Origin: Butyricicoccus_A sp963588905
Lineage (GTDB): Bacteria; Bacillota; Clostridia; Oscillospirales; Butyricicoccaceae
Direction: 5' to 3'
DNA length: 59,744 nucleotides
Assembly (NCBI GenBank): GCA_963588905.1
Contig: CAVAJF010000003.1
Span: forward strand, 1 to 59,744
Under the pieces are notes generated by a model. The model worked only from the letters and a program-made list of their open reading frames with translations, was not told the DNA's origin and searched no databases. The first letter of the stretch is position 1, and every line of letters begins with the position of its first letter. This document shows positions 59,678 through 59,744 of this stretch, one piece after another. The translations under genes and the position numbers were made by a program.

Positions 59678-59744
59678 ATGCTATATCAGTATCAGGAGTT
59701 CGGTGTGGATCTCGGATCGGAATTGTTCCTGTCCACGCCATCCA
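59678..59744 (+). CDS. Start of a gene cut by the window end
   Basis: An ATG at 59678 with GGGTGAG upstream opens a frame (MLYQYQEFGVDLGSELFL) still open at 59744. It is divergent from the isomerase operon, so an AraC-type regulator of that operon would be usual, but the 22 codons seen cannot confirm it. Confidence 0.4.
   Translation, partial: MLYQYQEFGVDLGSELFLSTPS

Overview
The window reads as DNA of an anaerobic, Gram-positive, Clostridia-type gut bacterium. The basis is AGGAGG-like ribosome binding sites, sigma-A promoters with 17-bp spacers, a RepA of the kind seen on Firmicutes replicons, an EFR1-type flavodoxin/ferredoxin, a TIGR04076 protein, many small flavodoxins and a pyrrolysine-free MttB homologue. 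A family such as Butyricicoccaceae/Oscillospirales would fit, but this is inference. Iteron-like repeats, a RepA-like initiator and a small-RHH/ParA/ParB operon at the left end suggest a large plasmid or chromid, or its integrated backbone.

Layout. 1-4.0 kb: origin-like repeats, repA and par genes. 4.1-7.6 kb: AT-rich putative defence genes, namely two adjacent TIR proteins (one with an N-terminal guanylate-kinase-like domain) and a Fic protein. 7.6-31.8 kb: a mosaic of small redox operons (flavodoxins, FMN reductases, SDR, aldo/keto reductases, MATE and EamA exporters), each with its own regulator (TetR, MarR, LysR, MerR, Rrf2, AraC). Between them lie a damaged IS3-family element, an Fst/par-like type I toxin locus with an extra orphan antisense-RNA copy, a MntA/HepT pair, and an operon of two divergent class-M-like sirtuins separated by a TIGR04076 protein. 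31.8-32.5 kb: a VanZ-like gene.

32.6-46.7 kb: a compact, AT-richer biosynthetic cluster. A divergent Sfp-type phosphopantetheinyl transferase faces an eight-gene operon: FAH-family hydrolase, stand-alone condensation-like protein, ketosynthase with an eroded AT region and a carrier domain, adenylation-nitroreductase fusion, type II thioesterase, FAAL-like ligase with a carrier domain, ABC ATPase and FtsX-type permease. I do not recognise this combination, and it is the best candidate for an undescribed system.

46.7-54.1 kb: a hybrid gene remnant, then a quaternary-amine unit (TIM-barrel isomerase, MttB-family methyltransferase, BCCT transporter, YgjV-like protein) flanked by TetR and AraC regulators and by shared TGTTAACA sites. 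54.1-55.6 kb: a second tiny hydrophobic peptide locus and two GNAT acetyltransferases. 55.7-59.7 kb: a leftward four-gene operon of three sugar-phosphate isomerase-like TIM barrels and one Gfo/Idh/MocA dehydrogenase, then the start of a gene cut by the window end. No tRNA, rRNA or CRISPR array was seen.
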